A stretch of DNA of 64,000 nucleotides from Nilaparvata lugens (Eukaryota; Arthropoda; Insecta; Hemiptera; Delphacidae), in the NCBI RefSeq assembly GCF_014356525.2, contig NC_052509.1, positions 36,452,001 through 36,516,000 of the forward strand. The letters run 5' to 3'. Made by a program: the position numbers and the translations under genes. Of the stretch, positions 1 through 13,235 are shown piece by piece. The number at the start of each line of letters is the position of its first letter. Positions within the stretch are counted from its first letter, which is position 1. The notes beneath the pieces were generated by a model. It saw only the letters and a list, made by a program, of their open reading frames with translations. It was not told the origin of the DNA and did no database searches.

Positions 1-1321
1 TATTCATCTAGAAGTACAATGTTGACTTGTCAAATATCTTATGTTCCTCTACATTGTACAATAACAGTTCTGTGTTCTGTAAAAAATATGCTATGTGGAT
101 GTGTGAATTCCACTGCTGTACAACTGGAGTTGGAGTTTGGTCTCTGCAATGTCCATAACTAAGCCACGTCCACCTTATGTTCAATTCTCTGTAAACTGTT
201 CTCATGTGCTCTAACAATGATAACACCAACTAACAAATACAGAGATGCGAATAACTTTAGAAATTAACATAATGCCCGACCTAGAATCCAACTGAGTTAG
301 TTTAACTCGCAGTTGATGAGTTCATTATACTTCGAAGAACATGCCACTGAATTGCTATCTATTTACATCATAACTATAACATTTATGACGTCAAGTTTGC
401 TGCTCATAGAATAAACAATGGTAGAATAAATAATACACAACTCCCTCCAAAACTAATTCAGTTACTACAATTTGCTCACCTGGTGGCAATATTATTATTT
501 TATTGTAAAGCGTTATAATATATATGCATAATTTCAAAGCCATAACTCACTTCACCTCTTGGTTAGTGGAGTAAGCAAAACATTTCTTCTGTACATCAAT
601 TACTTCAACAATAATAATGAGATGAGTTACAGAAGTTGGGTACCGTAATAGAAAATTTAAAAAAGAAAAAAATCCATTAGCTCTTTTTTCAATACTTCTT
701 TGTATTATAAGATGCAAGCTATTTGAGATGTATTTTATGAACTATATATGCTGTAGCTTATCAATTCTAGTCAATTCGAGTGTAATATCGGGAAAGATTG
801 TTTTTGTATTTTATAAAGTAATGACAAACAACATTATTGAACAATGTTGCTGTGCTTGTCTAGAATGAGAATTGCGAACTTTTATTGAGAGTTGCCAACA
901 AAATAGCTTTATTTGGATGTTGCGGAGTCTTGAATTCATCGGTTATAGAAACATAAAGCAGGTACTGATAGAGCATAAGATGTACAAATTAGAAATGAGC
1001 TTCATAAATTTGCATTTTATATGAATGTGATACATTGATCCTATAGAGGAGACGTTCGAGAGATGTGAGAATCATGCACTGTGCAATACTGTTGAACAGT
1101 AATAACTTTTGTATTATTGGAAAATTATTGAACCGCAAAAATCATTTATGGGTATCCAATATGCCTGCCAAAACTTGACTGAAAATTTAGCTTAAAGCTT
1201 AAAACTGAAAACGGAAAGTTATTTTCTTCTCGTCAACTCATTTTATGGAGCTTTTGCATGAGATTGGAATTAATTAGGGGTTCGATGGACTATAGTATAA
1301 CAGTAGCAGGACCCCCGAGGC
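1..1321. other. AT-rich intergenic stretch
   Basis: I see no gene here. The only open frames are short and lack any recognisable motif or codon pattern. The sequence is AT-rich with short A/T runs and has no obvious repeat partner elsewhere in the window. Confidence 0.5.
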
Positions 1322-1560
1322 TTTTATAAAAAAAAGAATTGGCTTATTCATGTATGGGATAAGAAATTACGCATCATCACGTTTAAACTATTGAACTGAT
1401 TATCTTGAAATTCAGCATAAATTGTATATCAACCAAGGATTGTTATGAGATTTTTTTCTCAGTAAGTCAAGTTTTCAATTTGTCAAATTGACAATTCGAC
1501 AGGTTTTCAGTTCGTCAAGTTTCCAATTTGTGATACTTTCCTTGAGTGGTCATATCCATC
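1322..1560. repeat. Interspersed repeat family G, copy 1
   Basis: This stretch resembles 2515-2795 over its whole length in the same orientation. Shared landmarks in order are a GAATTGGCTTA-like start, CATCATCACGT, TGAACTGATTA, ATCTCAGTAAGTCA, TTCAGTTCGTCAAGTTTCC and CTTGAGTGGTC. The two copies are clearly diverged, so this is an old interspersed repeat. No coding capacity is visible. Its 3' part runs into the left arm of the hairpin at 1520-1924. Confidence 0.6.
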
Positions 1561-1924
1561 CATCTATAATATTTTTCTATAAGCAGTTCACTTACTTGCT
1601 GACGTTTCACCATTATAACAAATGACATCCTCGGAGTGCAGTTTTAGCTACACTGACCCCTGCGTGTGTTTGGAAGTTCCTAGGAATTCCATTCACTCAG
1701 CAGCGCTAGGCCGAACACGTAGAAGAAGGAGAGGGGAGGAGGTACTCCCTTCGACCACGTGGAAGAACTTCCAAACACACGCAGGGGTCAGTGTAGCTAA
1801 AACTGCACTCCGAGGATGTCATTTGTTATAATGGTGAAACGTCAGCAAGTAAGTGAACTGCTTATAAAAAAATATTATAGATGGATGGATATGACCACTC
1901 AAGGAAAGTATCACAAATTGGAAA
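1520..1924. repeat. Long near-perfect hairpin, 160-bp arms
   Basis: Positions 1520-1679 are the reverse complement of 1765-1924, and I find one mismatch by eye. The arms are separated by an 85-bp GC-richer spacer. A transcript across it would fold into one long uninterrupted stem with a short loop. The left arm starts inside repeat G copy 1. Near identity of the arms implies a recent origin or ongoing gene conversion. It may be a fold-back element or an inverted duplication. An ORF over the spacer is incidental. Confidence 0.85.
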
Positions 1925-2514
1925 AAACCGAATATTTTATTTGCAATCAGCTACAACTTATGAGTTATTAGTTCTCTCCTCATAAAACAGCAAATTTTTG
2001 TGGTGTAATGTACTACATAAGAATACATTTTATCCAACTTTTATTCCAATTTAGTTTACACAGCTTACATAATTCTTTTCAGAATTGAATTCTCTACAAT
2101 TTTTATTGTGAAAAATTATTAGTTTACTGGTCATTAAAGAAAGTTATTGGGCATCAAACGATGTCTGTGTTTTTCTACTTAGATGTTTTGCATATTTCAA
2201 CTTTTTTCTCAAAGACTACTCACACTACAGCTTCCAGACTAGTTTTATTCAATTTTTCAGATATTTTTCCATATGAATCCAGCATAAGTTTTTCAAAAAC
2301 TAGTCCCCAAACAATTCAGCATCGGTGTATTTCACCAGAGGAACTGAATTCCGGACGTAATCTTTCACTCTGTATAGCTCGCTAATGAAGCGTTTATGGA
2401 TATATGTTTATGAGAATTTTTTTTCTTATTTTTACCTCTACTATCACGTATTAAATTATTTTACCATAATTATGAATCACCCTGTATATGACAATGATAA
2501 AACACAATTGAAAA
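1925..2514. other. Intergenic stretch, nothing recognised
   Basis: AT-rich sequence with no gene seen. It contains the word CACCCTGTATA near 2480, a common terminal word of insect transposons, just before repeat G copy 2. Confidence 0.4.
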
Positions 2515-2795
2515 AAATATATATAAAGAAAAGAATATTGGCTTAGGCCTATACATGTACGGGATGGGAAATACATGAATGACACATCATCACGTCTGAA
2601 CTACTGTACTGATTAAATTGAAATTTCGCATATATATTCTTTATTTACCGAGGATGGTCATAGGCCTGTTTTCAATTATTCAAGATCTCAGTAAGTCATA
2701 AATTTTGTTGTAACAATAAGCTTTCAGTTCGTCAAGTTTCCAGATTGTGGTACTTTGCTTGAGTGGTCCAAATCTATGTTTCATCTATCTATCTA
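2515..2795. repeat. Interspersed repeat family G, copy 2
   Basis: This is a diverged second copy of 1322-1560 in the same orientation, with the same ordered landmarks including TTCAGTTCGTCAAGTTTCC and CTTGAGTGGTCC, followed by a short ATCT microsatellite. It has no inverted partner of its own, so the hairpin at 1520-1924 is not an intrinsic part of the family. Confidence 0.6.
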
Positions 2796-4859
2796 TTCTA
2801 ATATTGCTCGTAAAACATCAATCAGTATTTCATAGCATGCTCAGTATTTTCTCTTTTTCGCTTCCTAAAATCAAGAAATTATAATTTTTCGTCTATGATC
2901 AACTGATTGATTGTTGGTTCGAGGCATATAGTCCATATCAATATAGTCCATTATCAATGGTATATGTTAACATCTGAGATCCATTATGGATAAGGTTCAT
3001 GAACTACAATGACGACAATGTAATATTATACATTATTGTATTTATTGTTTTGTAGTCCCATTCTGCAGTTGTAGAAGAAATTGATGTAATTCGAGCTTGA
3101 AACTTTTTTATTGCTTTCACATATTAATCTATTTTCTCAAACAATCAAGTTTTACGCTCTTAATACATAAATAGCTATTTTCCATACCCATGGATTGAAT
3201 TAAAAACTTTTTAATTACCAATTTACATTGGAGTTATTGAAATAGAATGAGGGAGTGGATACTTGAACGTCACTGTTCTTGTGGAAGACATAGGCAAAAT
3301 GATGTGTCTGCGATGCGGTGAAGGGGGGTTATGAGAGGGCTCCCCTGGATGGCTGGAGGGGAGTGGTGAGGAAATAGGGTGTGAGTGATGCCCGAGGCAT
3401 TGAGGCGTATGATTGTTGAACTGGTTCTATTCTGTACATATATTTATGCACAATATATACGTCATTATCTATACACATCCTGTACGTTGCGATCTGTGAA
3501 ATGGGTGGGTGTAGTGGAAGTGGAAGTGTCCTTAACTTCTATATCATTCCTATCCTATCTCACAGAGATGACCAACATCCATCCATCTGTATCCACCTAA
3601 AGGCTATAACACGGCTTATACCTACCTACCTACCTACCTTTGTTGCAAGCTGAATACACTTATATCTGCTGGCAACGCATTCTGCTTTGGAGACTATCGG
3701 ATACGCTGTTGAGTGATGAACGGGTATTATTACTTACATCGGGTCTCTGTAACTACAGCACAGTAGAGTATTATCAGGTTATCAGGTAATCTGCCTTGAG
3801 TTGTAATCGAATAGAGATGTCGATAACCTTTTAAACTTAGTTTCCAAGGATTTGGAGCATACTCAAGTTTCCCACCAGAGTATTTGTCTTCTTGATCTGG
3901 TGGTCACTTTTCGAATCACTGTTCCACAACGATTCAACTAGAGTATTTTGAAAAAGTTTGCAAATTTTGTTGAAATATTTCCCACAAATCTTGCTGAGAA
4001 TATGTGTGTATGATAATATGTGAATTCTGCTCAAACCAATTTGCTTTGCGCACTGCTGGAAAATTGAAGATCGTACTGTAATATTCTAAATTCACTGATT
4101 CATGTAAAAGTTGAATTGATCCAAATACTTTTCGAAGCTAAGTTCAGTTGAAACACTTATTAAAAACAGTTTTAATGTTGAGTTCACAAAAGTTTCTTGG
4201 ATTTGTTTCACATAATAGTTGATAGCACAAGAGGAATGTAGGTAATATTTCATGCAGCATAATACATTTTAAATTCACAAAACGAGAATCTGCTCTCGTA
4301 CAGAAAAATTTCCTGACAATTTAGAAGAAAATATTTCTATTGGATTCTTTATAATTTCCTAGATAATCATTTGAATTTTTAAAGTGAATGAACATCACCG
4401 TTTAAACCCATCGTACTCATTTTTATTAAACTTATTCGCTGAATTGTAACTTGAGAACACAGAGTTATTGTCAATGTACTTTATAATTATACTACTGCAT
4501 AACAACAATTATTTTAACTACAGCCGAACATTTCACTACTATTTATTCAGTATTTTCGGAGAAATTATGTGATCCTTAATTTCCACAATGATAGAAAAGT
4601 ACATATTATTTATCATCAGTTGGATAAAAAATCATGCTGGATAACCTGATGTGTGGTACAGCATTATGAATTAATGGGTACGAGGAATACAATATGAGTG
4701 GATGTGAGATGTAGGTGTGTGTGAATGGGTGTGTATGTGTTGGTGTGTTTTAAAACAAAATGAGCCAGCCATTGAATTCGCCTGAAGCTCTTGGGACAAC
4801 TTAAATTATTGTATCGACAACGGCAGGGCACGCTGGCTGGATTGTTTGTGAAATTTCTA
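2796..4859. other. Intergenic stretch with short GT- and CTAC-type repeats
   Basis: No gene is recognised. It contains a GC-richer patch at about 3298-3400, a short CTAC tetranucleotide run at about 3628-3648 and a GT-rich patch at 4700-4750. Frames of about 70 codons here show no domain motif and are compatible with chance. Confidence 0.4.
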
Positions 4860-5200
4860 AGTAAAATATAGTTCCGTTTTAATTAGAAATGCATCATTAT
4901 TTTGCCGCGGTTTTGTAATTATTGTGCATTGATAATTAGATGTCATTATGATATCGTTTCCCCGCGTTCGACACTCTCAATATTAACAACTGTGCTGCTT
5001 GTGTCAGGGGGCGGTTACCGGGGTGACTGTGGCTATGCATCTAATTATGTTGTTTCTTCTCTTCTCTACACAAACGGATCCATTGACCCGCAATTTTTGC
5101 AAACCCCTTTCCCCCCTCCCCTCCCCCCCAACGCTCCACAATCAACCACCCCTGATAATAATCAAACAGCAGCCAGCAGTCCAAACAAATGAACAATATT
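4860..5200. promoter_or_regulatory. Island rich in homeodomain-type words, possible regulatory element
   Basis: Within roughly 190 bp there are four TAATTA-type words (near 4880, 4915, 4934 and 5041) and two ATGCAT words (near 4889 and 5035), embedded in GC-balanced sequence with intact CpGs unlike the surrounding AT-rich DNA. Such clusters are typical of insect developmental enhancers, but this is inference from composition only. A C-rich tract follows at 5105-5135. Overlapping open frames of 71-96 codons look like by-products of the composition. Confidence 0.3.
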
Positions 5201-7435
5201 CTTTCCTTTGTTGAAAGCTTTTATTATGTGTGTTTGTATGCATTGTTCTATCAAATTTCGCCCAAGCAAATGATGATTTTTGCTGACTCGCAAAAACAGC
5301 ACAACACGCCATGCCACTAACAAAAGTAGATTTAATTACAGTTTGGAATAGGCCTCTTTCATACACTTTGTTCACTGATACTGTAGCCTTCATGTATAAT
5401 CAATGGAATTGAACAGTGCTCCCTTGAGTGGGTTATTTGATAGTTGTGTTGATTTTTTATTTTGGGAAATCCCACATCAAATAATGGGTCCTATTCATTA
5501 ACAGGACTCAAAAAACCTTTATCCATACAGCAATAAAATTATTCAATTTTCTACCTCCTTCTATCAGAAACCTGGATTTTACAAAATTTAAAAATAAATT
5601 AAAAGCAATTTTGTCAAAGAATTGTATTTATACAATACATGAATTTTTCGAAATAAATCTTGAATTGGAATAGCCTTATTCTTGATTATTATATTGAGAT
5701 CAGAGAACAATTTCTGGGTGTAGAATCAGTTATAATTATTCATCTATGTACAATATTGTGACTTATAGTACCTAATAGTTCTATTCATCTGTTATGTATC
5801 TACGTTTGTTACCATTTGACGTTGTAATGCATTTTGATGTTCTCTTTTGCTACCACAATAAAACATCTATTTATTACAAAATTGCTGATTGTAAGGTAAG
5901 GAAACTTTGTTAGTTTATACATGGACTTTGAAAATTTGGCTTTTGAGAACTCTCAAAGGTTGCTCTATTATTCCAGGAATTGGAATAGTTATTTGTGCAA
6001 CTAGTGCGCAAAGTGACATTTTGCTGCACCGAAAGAAACGTTTACGTGCAGCAAAACGTTGGTTTTTTGAGTGCAGTAAACCAACTTTGCGCACGTATTT
6101 CACATTACATTTTTGCTACAGTTACCATTAAATATGAAAAGTGAGTAATTATGGGTGAAATGTCCTGAAATCTATCAAATGTTTGTCTGTACAATTTTGT
6201 TATTAATTAATAACAACCTTATTCTATTTTAAAATTAATAATTCAATTGAACATTTATAACTGATAATTTATTTCAAGTAATAATTGAATCAATCCAATT
6301 AATTTGAAAATTAATTCAATTTTTGATGAATTTTAATTTCTGAATAATTTATCAACCAATTAATTGATAAAAAAATTACTGAAAATAATTAGTAATATCC
6401 AAAATGTATAATTGAATATTTCAATATCCCATATCAATATTTAGAATAATATCAATTAATTTTTTTATCATTTATTTTATTATTTTATTGATTTATTATT
6501 AATTATTTCATCATTCTATCATCAATTTTCAAAATTGTAATATTTTCAGAAATTATATTATTTGAAATATGATATAAGTATTTATTATAAATAAAACAAT
6601 TAATAATACAACCAATTCAAATTTTCTACTTTTTAATTTGAATAATTTATTAATTATCAATTTAAAATATTCATTGTATCAAAATCACATTAATAATTTT
6701 GTTGATGTTGAAAATCCCATACACGGTCTTATCATCAAAGTGAGTTTTCCACATAGAACTATTCTTTACCAGTAACAGAACCCGTACAGAGAAATTTGGT
6801 GTTTTGGAGTTCGTTTACTCACCAACGGTTCATTTACCGTATTCCAAAATAATTTTCTTGAACTTACTTATCTAAGCTCAGCTGAGTATCACGTTTTGGT
6901 TGCCTAGAAATAGTAACAATCAAAAATAATTATTATTCCAGTAGTAGTATAACAATTCTAAATTTTTCAAAAACATGATTAGAGACAAGAGCCGTGTGTC
7001 AAACCCTTAATGGGTTTTTTGTGGCTATACGAGTATATTTAAGACGTTTGTGCTTCTTTGAAGTGTCGATGTACATAACTGGATAAATGGATATTTAAAA
7101 AATACAGTACATGAAAATTATCTCACATCACCTAACTGTAGAAAAGAGAGCGTATCGAAGAGCTATTAAGTAGCTGAATTTTTCAGGTTGTCTTCATTGA
7201 GTAGCTTGTCTTCGATATTACGCGACGATAACAGATCGCTGTTGAAACTATACGCACGAAGTAATAATATTTCATCCTCTGGCCTAGTATATTTCCAAAT
7301 CACCAAGCTCCGGGCTAAACAGGACGGAAATTTGTCTGTAAATAACCGATTATAGGCCCAATATACCTAGCAGCAATACATGCATGCTATCTGTTCAACT
7401 AACTCAGTTTTTATCAATCAATCTATTATCAATCT
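5201..7435. other. AT-rich intergenic stretch, with a small hairpin near 6.0 kb
   Basis: No gene is seen. At about 6004-6101 an 11-bp word (GTGCGCAAAGT) and its complement bracket a roughly 100-bp segment with a second internal inverted word, resembling a very small MITE. From 6160 to 6720 the sequence is extremely AT-rich with many TTAATTAA-like words and low complexity. Confidence 0.4.
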
Positions 7436-7490
7436 CTCTCTCTCTGTCTCTCTCTATCGCTTCCACACTCTCTCTCTCTCTCTCTCTCCA
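7436..7490. repeat. (CT)n microsatellite
   Basis: An interrupted CT dinucleotide run is directly visible. It is followed by a gene-free stretch to about 9170. Within that stretch, 7630-7740 is purine-rich, and two related segments at about 8925-8960 and 9060-9105 look like a local imperfect duplication. Confidence 0.75.
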
Positions 7491-9177
7491 ACTCTCATGC
7501 ACTCAGAATAAGTTATTTTGGTTGCATATTAGGAAATTTCATTAAAAAGTTAATAGCGTAATAATTACTATTCTGCTGCTTGGATTCCAATAATATTAAT
7601 GACTGTGTTATTTAAACGCGAAGCTTTACGCAAACAAGCTGAGGCAGAAGAGAATGAAGAAGGGGCGAAAAAGGAGAAGAAGAGGAGGAAAAAATTGAAA
7701 GAAAAGGCAGTATGAGAGGTAGAAGTGTGAGGGGAGAATGAATTAGACAACATGCTATCGAAGAAGATTATCAGGTTTTTTGTGTAACTTGAAAACTTGA
7801 TTTTGCTGTAATAAGTTTTATCTATTATATCGTCATGATCATACTTTTGAATGCAAATACTATATAGAGAGAGAGAATTCACGAAATTGTTATTGTCTTA
7901 GCTCTATTGAAATTTCGATTTGGTGAAACAATCATGTACATTGATGAATTTAAAAACGGGGTGATGAGGTACAATGTTTTGGTTGACCTTCTGTATCACG
8001 AGAACAATTGACCCTGGAAAAATGTGTTTCAAATACGAATTGAAGCCTACTACGTTTGCTACTGATCATTTGTAATTCAGTCGTAATTCTTATAGATCCC
8101 AATATTCAAGCTGCTGAAAATCGATAATTTTCTGAATGTTCCCCCGACCTTACTTTTCCTGTTTCCTCATTTGACAATTCTACAGAAACATGTTTGAATC
8201 GATCCTCTTCATAACTTATAGATAATGATATTATTATGTTCGAATCTTGATTAGTTTTATCCGTCATATCCATCGATCATACAGATTTATTGAAGGATAC
8301 AACCGATATGATTGATTTGATTCAACCGGAACTTCTACCTAATCCCCATTCTACAAGTCCAAGTTTCAAGATATCTTATGAATACATTTTTTACACATTT
8401 ACACATTTACACATTTTTACACAATTGATTTCCTAGATGCTATAAATGCATCTTTCAAGCTCCAAACTCGATCACCCCTATTCCCTAAGCCATATATAAC
8501 CTATAACCTATAGTTCAACCCAAATTACCCGTGGGCAATATATCTTACATACGAGTAGAATTTACACTCGCGACCTACCGTTCACTAGTTAAATCAAGAT
8601 AGTTGTGTACCTGTACCTGTACAGTAATAGGTACTAGATACTATATGTTGTGAGTACTGTTCGGTGCACGCATCAAAAGTAGTAAAACCTCAAAAACACA
8701 AGAGAGGATGCTGTTGCAAGAGTAGTAAAATACAACTATTCAAACAAATAAGGCATTGTTCTCAGCTAGGTAAGGCCGAGTGCCTATTCAAGTTAACTGA
8801 CTTAGGGCAAGACATGCCTGAGTGCTTGGTTTTATGATTCTTGAAGAGTAGTAAAATTAATAGTCAAGATGAATTATTGCTTTTGTTGTTGTGCCATTCG
8901 GGGGGGTTCAACCTGTGATATTTCGCTCCAGGCGATTTGAAAGTTTTCACACTTGAGACAGCTGAGTGACTTGTTGCTACATGTGAACTCCCTTCTTGAA
9001 TGGTCTAAAATCTCTTCTTGATGGTTCGGAACTCACCATCAACTCCCATTTAAGTGGTCGACCTATGATGTTCAACTTCAGGTGATTCGAAAGTTTCCAC
9101 ATTTGAGTAACTTTCAGCGTAAAATCAATAGAACTGTTGCATTGAGCTGTGAAAACTAATTTTTAATAATTATGGTT

Positions 9178-9960
9178 TGGCGTGTTAGCATAGTAGTCCA
9201 GGCAATGAATGCTCAAGAAAGGGTATAGAGGGAAAAGTTGGGAAGACAATTTTTTACCCCACAGTTCTGTTAAGGGTAGTAAGGAGGTAAACATATAAAA
9301 AGTCCCCACTCCTACCAACTGTGCTAAGGGAGTGGGGGTGGTTTAAAGGTACCAATTTTTTGGTTTCTCGCATAAAACTCGAAAACTATCTATCCTAAGG
9401 ACTTGAATGTCATATAACAAATAATTGAAACTCACATAATTTGCTACAATATTCATTCTACAACTTTCTTCATATAATTATCTACTCCAGTTTTCAAGAT
9501 ATCTGCTCTTGAAATTGTGACATTTTTGAAAAAGACGTTTGCCACCAATTTTTTTCCATTTTTGCTCTTTTAACATTTTTAAAATCGATGGGAAAAATCC
9601 ATGTTGATTATGAGCTTATAGAGCATCAAATTCTCTCCAATTTTATGTATAATTTCACACTTTACGAATTTCCCTACACCTTTTGCAGCAGCTTTAGTGT
9701 TGAGTGTGAAATGTCCATTTTTGCAACAATAGATCAATTGACAAAGGAATTTGGAGGGAATGTTTTAAACAAAATTTTTGCAGCTTTGTTGAGACTAGTT
9801 AGGAGGAGAACATATCAAAAGTCCTCATTCCCAACTCATTTGCTAAGGGGATGAGGGTGGTTTAGAAGTTTCATAATACTAAAATAACTGTAGGGTCAAA
9901 AATTGTCTTCCCAACTTTTCCCTCTATTACCTTTCCTTGACTGGACTATAGTCTTAGCTC
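9178..9960. mobile_element. Inverted-repeat element (family H), non-autonomous
   Basis: The left end (about 9192-9250) and right end (about 9897-9955) are imperfect inverted repeats sharing AGAGGGAAAAGTTGGGAAGA. Near each end, in direct orientation, is a related segment of about 85-95 bp (9265-9345 and 9785-9865) with AGGAGG, CATAT, AAGTCC and GGTGGTTT landmarks. No transposase is encoded; the 88-codon frame inside has no recognisable domain. A fragment of the outer end recurs in opposite orientation near 30570-30595. A MITE or fold-back-like element is the best reading. Confidence 0.6.
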
Positions 9961-11659
9961 TCGACTTGTATTGTATTGTTTACTTCATTTTCTATAAATT
10001 CCGTAAAATATTTTCCATCCCTATTCCCTACATTGTTATACCTTTTATGTTTTTCTTACTATTACGGAATTGGGAAGTTGAAAAATGTAGAGGGGAAAGT
10101 GTACAAAACAAAAAAAGTTCAACAATATAGGAAAAATGGATAGAAAATATTTTAACGACTAAAATTATTTGTAATGGAATACTGTTCCAGTCCTATTTGA
10201 TTCCGATAATCCTTGAAGATAATGAAATATTGAATTTTGAAAACATGTAGAAAATACTATCAAACATGAATTTTACAACCATTCATCAACTTTTTCACGT
10301 GATCTACTTCATTGTTCCAAAATTCTACTTCATTGAAATCCAGAGACTAACTATTACTAAAGTCTACAATTCTATTAAAACCACATCTTAATTCGGTATC
10401 AATATGTTCAATTACTGTAAAAACACAAATAACTTGTTACAGAGAGACCACAGTGATTGTGCAGTCCCCTTTTGCATACAAAAATCCTCTCTTACTGTTG
10501 AAGTAATCTAGCAATGACTGGATTTTTTCAATCCTCAAAAGTAATAATTGATCTCTTTGTATTGACGACAGTATACATGTCGTCATGTTCTGGTTTCAAT
10601 TGAGTTCAATTTCCTGGAAACATGTTCCCTTTGTGGGGACACTCCCTTTCTTCCTGTATGCAGTTATCCAGTTATATTTTTGTCACGTGTTTTGCTTCGA
10701 GTCTATAGTTTTCCGACTGTAGAAATAACTCGCAGTTTAGAATGGTAGAATGGTTGGCTTTTTCACTGGGAAATGGAAACAGGGAATTACTTTCATAATA
10801 TTGTTTGGGGGCTTTGATTCATCAGCAAACCACAGCTCAAAAAAACCTTCCATTCCAAAGGAAATTTTTTTTCTTTATAGAGACCTATGAGGTGTATGCA
10901 GATCAAAATTTCATCACTAAATGCAATAAGAAGATCATTGTCAATCGAAATTTCAAAGCATAATCCCTTCAACAACTATTGCAGTGAGCTACAGTAGCAA
11001 GGAAAATATTTCTTGCTTTGTTCTTAATTGGTGAATGCACTAGCTATCACACTATTGCTCAATTGTTATCAATAAAGTAACAATATTAACGTATCGTGTA
11101 TCATAAGAAGTGCCTTTATGTAAAAATGGAGAATGGCCATGACTGACGAACAAGTTAGTGGAACTATAGGTACAGTTCGAATGTTTTACTACCCGTATGC
11201 AACTGCTCCTATGCAGTTACTAGGCCTACATACCTGCAGTAGGCTTCACAGACATTTCTGATTCACTCATTTGTCTAATGCAACCAGAAATGTATTCCTG
11301 AACTTTCCCAGTAGAATGCTGTACTGAAAGATGTCAAAATTGTACACTTTTATGATTTCTCTTAGATCACCTATTCATTCTCAATTGCTTTGGATTACCA
11401 CCTTTCTCATACAGTTTACTTGCTTCATCCTCCTTCAGTGCCTCTTCAAATTCTGATTAACTTTTATTTATCACTTCTTCGTTCTTCTCTCCTTTCTGCA
11501 CTGCTTTGTCCCTTTCCACTCCCATCTCACCTATTTTGGTAATCCTCCATCTACTCTATTTTGTACTTTTCATATAATAAACTAATTTCAATTTTAAAAT
11601 ATCACAACCATGCTTGTGTGCGTGAGTATGTATCATAGTAAGTTGTACCATACAATGTT
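9961..11659. other. Intergenic stretch, nothing recognised
   Basis: AT-rich sequence with stops in all frames. No repeat partner, splice-bounded frame or motif was recognised. Confidence 0.4.
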
Positions 11660-12120
11660 TTTTATTATAGTCTTGATCGATTGCAGAAGACAGCCAACCG
11701 TCGGTCGTGTAGAGAGAGAAAGATTTTTACTGAGAGAGATAGGATGATGGGAAAAGAGAGAGCGCTAGAGTGAGAGTCAAGGAGAGTGCAATTAGGCGCT
11801 AAAACGCGTGCGTTCGCCCGCAAGCGCTTAACCTGAGCACGTGGTCAAATTAATGTAAGACCTGCCAACTGCCAAGACAAGAGCCGACTGTCTTTACCCT
11901 CCCGATTATGTTTGGTGGTTCGGCGTACTAATTAGTGCAGTAGGCCATCACTGGCCTCTTGAGCCGATGTAGTCTTCAGTGTAGGGTTGCTAGCTAGCCC
12001 TCAGCTAATCGTTCAAGATCAGGATTGAGTAGCGAGCCACTTCACGTCTTCAGTACCTATGTAGGCCGCCCCTCAGCCTCAGCAGTGTCCATGCCAGAGT
12101 GCCAGATGCAATCGTGCATA
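11660..12120. promoter_or_regulatory. GC-balanced island, possible promoter, 5' UTR or conserved element
   Basis: The stretch opens with GAGAGA-rich DNA (11710-11790), which in insects is typical of GAGA-factor-bound promoters, and continues as GC-balanced, CpG-containing unique sequence. No open frame of coding quality is visible. A promoter, non-coding exon or conserved non-coding element would all fit. No TATA box or initiator stands out, so the call rests on composition alone. Confidence 0.25.
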
Positions 12121-13235
12121 TAATAGACTAATTGCAATATGTATAGACATGGAGTAGATTACCAATATATTGACCAAATCATTAGAGTATTGACAAGCCG
12201 TCTGTAAACTGAATCAAATAAATTGAATAAAACCATAATACTTAGTAGACAAACTTGAAAAAATTATATCTCTATCTGAATGCTTCTATTGGAGGAATCA
12301 TCAATAAAATAAAATCTGTTCAACAAAGCTATGTACTGGAGTGGGAAAATAATGGTATATTTTTTGTAAGCAGGATTATCTGATGAGAGTACTGAAGGTT
12401 GATTTATAATAATGTTCAATCCATTAATTATGTTTTTAGTGGTTGAATAATCTGTTTGAAGTACCGGAGACACAGAATATTCGAGAGATTTCAACTACAG
12501 TAATGCTGATTGACTCGGATTGAAACTTAACATGGAAGTGCCTGATGAAATTGGCTATTTGAACAGAATAGGATGGAAAACCTTAATGGAGAAGCCATGT
12601 GGGTTTGCTTGCTGAAGGAACGATTTTCTCACCAAGGAACTAGAATCATACTTCCATAGTTCAAACCTGGTGCGAACTTATCGTAAACATCAATATTGTT
12701 CGCAACAATGTTGCAAACATCAATGTCGTACCTTGATGTTGACGTCTTCAATATCAGTATTAGGAGTGTCAGTTGGGAAACATTGGAAAATTCCTTGATA
12801 AATAACATTTCCTCAAGCGATTAATCTTGTCATCCACATATCACGTATGTCAGACATTCAAGATTAGTGCAATCTCACGAGAGAATGATTTATTCACTCT
12901 CACCATTCACTCAAACACGCTACTGTAGGCCTCATTTCAATACGAAAAAGAACATTAACATAACGCATCATGTGTAGCTGACTAGACTTATTTAGTTTAC
13001 CTGATGCCTTAAACATGAATCAACATACATATCGAATGTTGAGCTGATGTGTAGTCCTATTTGATTGTAGTAGTGCTTGTGTGAGTGAGTGAGTGCACCG
13101 TTGGGTCTCGACAGGAATTTATTCTGGAGTATTTTTGCCCTGAGGCATGAGCAGGGCAATCTGCCCCCAGGCAATCCCCCCACCACCGCATCCAGGCCAT
13201 ACACAATTTCCACCCCTTGTTTGACTTTCTAGCCT
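12121..13235. other. Intergenic stretch, nothing recognised
   Basis: No gene is seen. Short frames on either strand carry no recognisable motif. Around 12680-12770 there is local repetition of short words such as AACATCAATGT. Confidence 0.4.
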
